Source: Bugulina stolonifera (lineage: Eukaryota > Bryozoa > Gymnolaemata > Cheilostomatida > Bugulidae). From it: 64,000 bases of DNA. Made by a program: the position numbers and the translations under genes. Position 1 is the stretch's first letter; each line of letters opens with the position of its first letter. The notes beneath the pieces were generated by a model. It searched no databases. It was not told the DNA's origin and saw nothing but the letters and a program-made list of their open reading frames with translations. Shown here one piece after another: positions 62,422 through 64,000 of this stretch. Where the stretch lies: NCBI GenBank assembly GCA_935421135.1, contig OW285195.1, positions 12,182,391 through 12,246,390 on the forward strand, read 5' to 3'.

Positions 62422-64000
62422 TCATACCATGGTCTCATCCAACTTCAAAGGTGCCCCATTGGCTCCACTAGGACTAGTTTGAGTGGAATCTTGGCTTGAA
62501 GTCCCGTTTTCGGATTGACAAACTAGGAAATATATGGACAGACATTTGAGCCGACTATAGATAATATGATAATTTATAATATAATATGATACAAAATTTT
62601 AATTATATACATATATACATGTATGTAGTGCATGATTGTGTAATGTGATATGATACGTAATGGTATAATATGATATAAATATATGTATATACATGTATAT
62701 ACCATAATTATGATACGACCTGATATGATATAATATGGCATGGCGTGATATGATGTGCCCTGATGTGATATGATAATATGATGACACGACATGATATGAT
62801 ATGACATCATATATGTACATGTATATCGATGTGATGTGATGTGAGGTGATATCATATCATATCATATCATATCAGATCAAGAATGTGACATGATGTACGA
62901 TATGATATGATATGGTGTATAAGCAAGCAGATGTCAAAAATTCCCACAGAATTCTATTTTACAATTTCGAATACGAAACTAAATAAAACTAAATAATAGC
63001 GCCAGCAAGCAGAACCAGTAATAACACTGAAACTGCTAGAGTTATCCTCCCTCTGAAAAAGACGGAAAAAAGAAAGTTGACTGTAGAATCACAATATTGT
63101 TCTATGTACACATTTGCAGTGTACACATTTACAGTGTACACAATTACAGTGTACACATTTACAGTGTACACATTTACAGTGTACACATTTACGGTTTGCA
63201 TATTTACAGTGTACACATTTACAACAACATGCACATGCACAATGATTTTCTAAGCAAGGAACTTACATATATTTGAGCAGTTAGAAACTTGTTTCAAATC
63301 CACGAAAATACCAGTCCCTGACTGGGGATTGAATACGGGCTTCCACATCACCTAATTGCCTAGCATAGTGAACAAAACATGCTACTTCTACAAATCAATT
63401 AAATGGAGAAAGGATGCATGCCAGAAAATGGGCAGTACTCTATGTGTATTTGGTGCTCACCAGCAAGGTCTTGCTCTTCTGCAGAGTTTGTGGCAGGATG
63501 TTGACCATTGTCATTGTTCGGTTGGCCATCTGGACCTAAACGGTTCTCTAATCCAGGCTGTGCTGCTACAGGTAACACTTGAGGTGGGTGAAGCTCAGTG
63601 AGAGAATTAGAAGCACTTAAATTGCAATATCCTTTTCCAGAGGTACATGTACCTATAAATGATACAAGTAATCGTGACGTTGTTGCTGCTTCTAAGATGA
63701 TACTGGCTGGAAAACCTTTCTATGCTGTAAGTCAAAGACAACAATTATTAGTGTTCAAGAAAAACTAAAAAAGGGTTGAACACAAATGGCCTACCTTCAT
63801 GATTTGAGCAATTCAAGTGCTTCTTAGCTCTGTGCATACAGACAATGTGGGTAACGGTAATAACCAGTAGAGCTAGCAAGCAGATGAAGATCAATATAAG
63901 TAGTGGTAGCAACCACTTAGGACTCGCACTCTGATCACATAATGTAGTTGTACTTTCAGTGACTGTTACAGATTGACCTAGTTCATTACTCTCGGTGCAA
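62422..64000 (-). CDS. tandem paralogue of the receptor, 3' part only (cut by window edge)
   Basis: Three segments match the 3' exons of the gene at 50581-58808. At 64000-63795 are the juxtamembrane region, the transmembrane helix and the first tail residues (AVTHIVCMHRAKKH becomes TVTHIVCMHRAKKH), without the SSDDSYEKTLLGY part. At about 63601-63453 is the tail exon (SLTELHPPQVLPVAAQP against FTEHPPPPVPPVAARP). At about 62524-62422 is a last exon that ends early, after GANGAPLKLDETMV. The sequence beyond that stop still resembles the other gene's last exon at the DNA level but is no longer in frame. The paralogue therefore lacks the YLDM motif and has a weaker proline run. The acceptor of the middle exon is not clear, so its 5' edge is approximate. 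Confidence 0.7.
62575..62930. repeat. degenerate GATAT/GATGTGAT repeat
   Basis: ATGATATGATAT, GTGATATGAT and ATCATATCAT runs fill about 350 bp downstream of, or inside, the paralogous receptor. The open frames crossing it (His/Tyr/Ile-rich) are by-products. Confidence 0.85.
63105..63230. repeat. 15 bp minisatellite CAGTGTACACATTTA
   Basis: About eight units of GTGTACACATTTACA occur in tandem, some with AATT or GGTTTGCAT variants. GTGTACAC inside the unit is self-complementary. Confidence 0.92.
63270..63385 (-). mobile_element. SINE family B copy 3
   Basis: It matches the 35165-35325 copy: TTTGAGCAGTTAGAAACTTG, then CCAGTCCCTGACTGGGGATT and GAATACGGGCTTCCACA, ending near TAGCATAGTGAACA. The box A end is truncated. 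It lies in an intron of the paralogous receptor. Confidence 0.75.

Overview
The window is nuclear DNA from an animal. Genes are split by many small GT-AG introns, the background is AT-rich, and SINEs, MITEs and LTR-like repeats are common. A sponge is my best guess: the mix of lebercilin, TRIM/PARP-like and class C receptor-like genes and the scattered TACATGTA motifs fit one. That is inference, not proof. I rebuilt four host genes and one element polymerase gene by hand. In every model the exon phases close and the total length divides by three.

Layout. (1) 1338-13098, minus: a complete 19-exon lebercilin (LCA5-like) ciliary gene. (2) 14552-19653, plus: a 4-exon SH3BGRL-like gene with a long Thr/acidic tail, divergent from LCA5 across a region holding a ~300 bp tandem duplication. 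(3) 20733-30337: a complete inserted element of about 9.6 kb, with ~520-545 bp GC-rich terminal inverted repeats (TIRs) and a perfect 6 bp target duplication, TACAAT. It carries an intact protein-primed family B DNA polymerase of the Polinton/Maverick type (4 exons, minus strand). A divergent gene (plus strand) encodes a basic/acidic protein with two similar, possibly OB-fold, units. Between the two promoters lies a large palindromic minisatellite of 31 bp units. No integrase, packaging ATPase, protease or capsid gene can be seen. (4) 34750-49370, plus: a 10-exon gene fusing RING, B-box-like zinc fingers, a coiled coil and a PARP catalytic-like domain, with LTR-like repeats, three ~1 kb hAT-type MITEs and SINEs in its introns. 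(5) 50581-58808, minus: a receptor with two mGluR-like ligand-binding domains in tandem, one transmembrane helix and a tail with proline-rich and YxxM motifs. The 3' part of a tandem paralogue (62422-64000) runs off the right edge.

How the parts relate. LCA5 and SH3BGRL-like form a divergent pair. The polymerase and the two-unit protein form a divergent replication-type module inside the transposon, with the palindromic repeat where an origin or shared promoter would sit. The TRIM-PARP-like gene and the receptor are convergent. The two strongest leads are the capsid-less, integrase-less Polinton-like element with its palindromic repeat, and the RING/B-box/PARP fusion. The tandem ligand-binding receptor family comes next.
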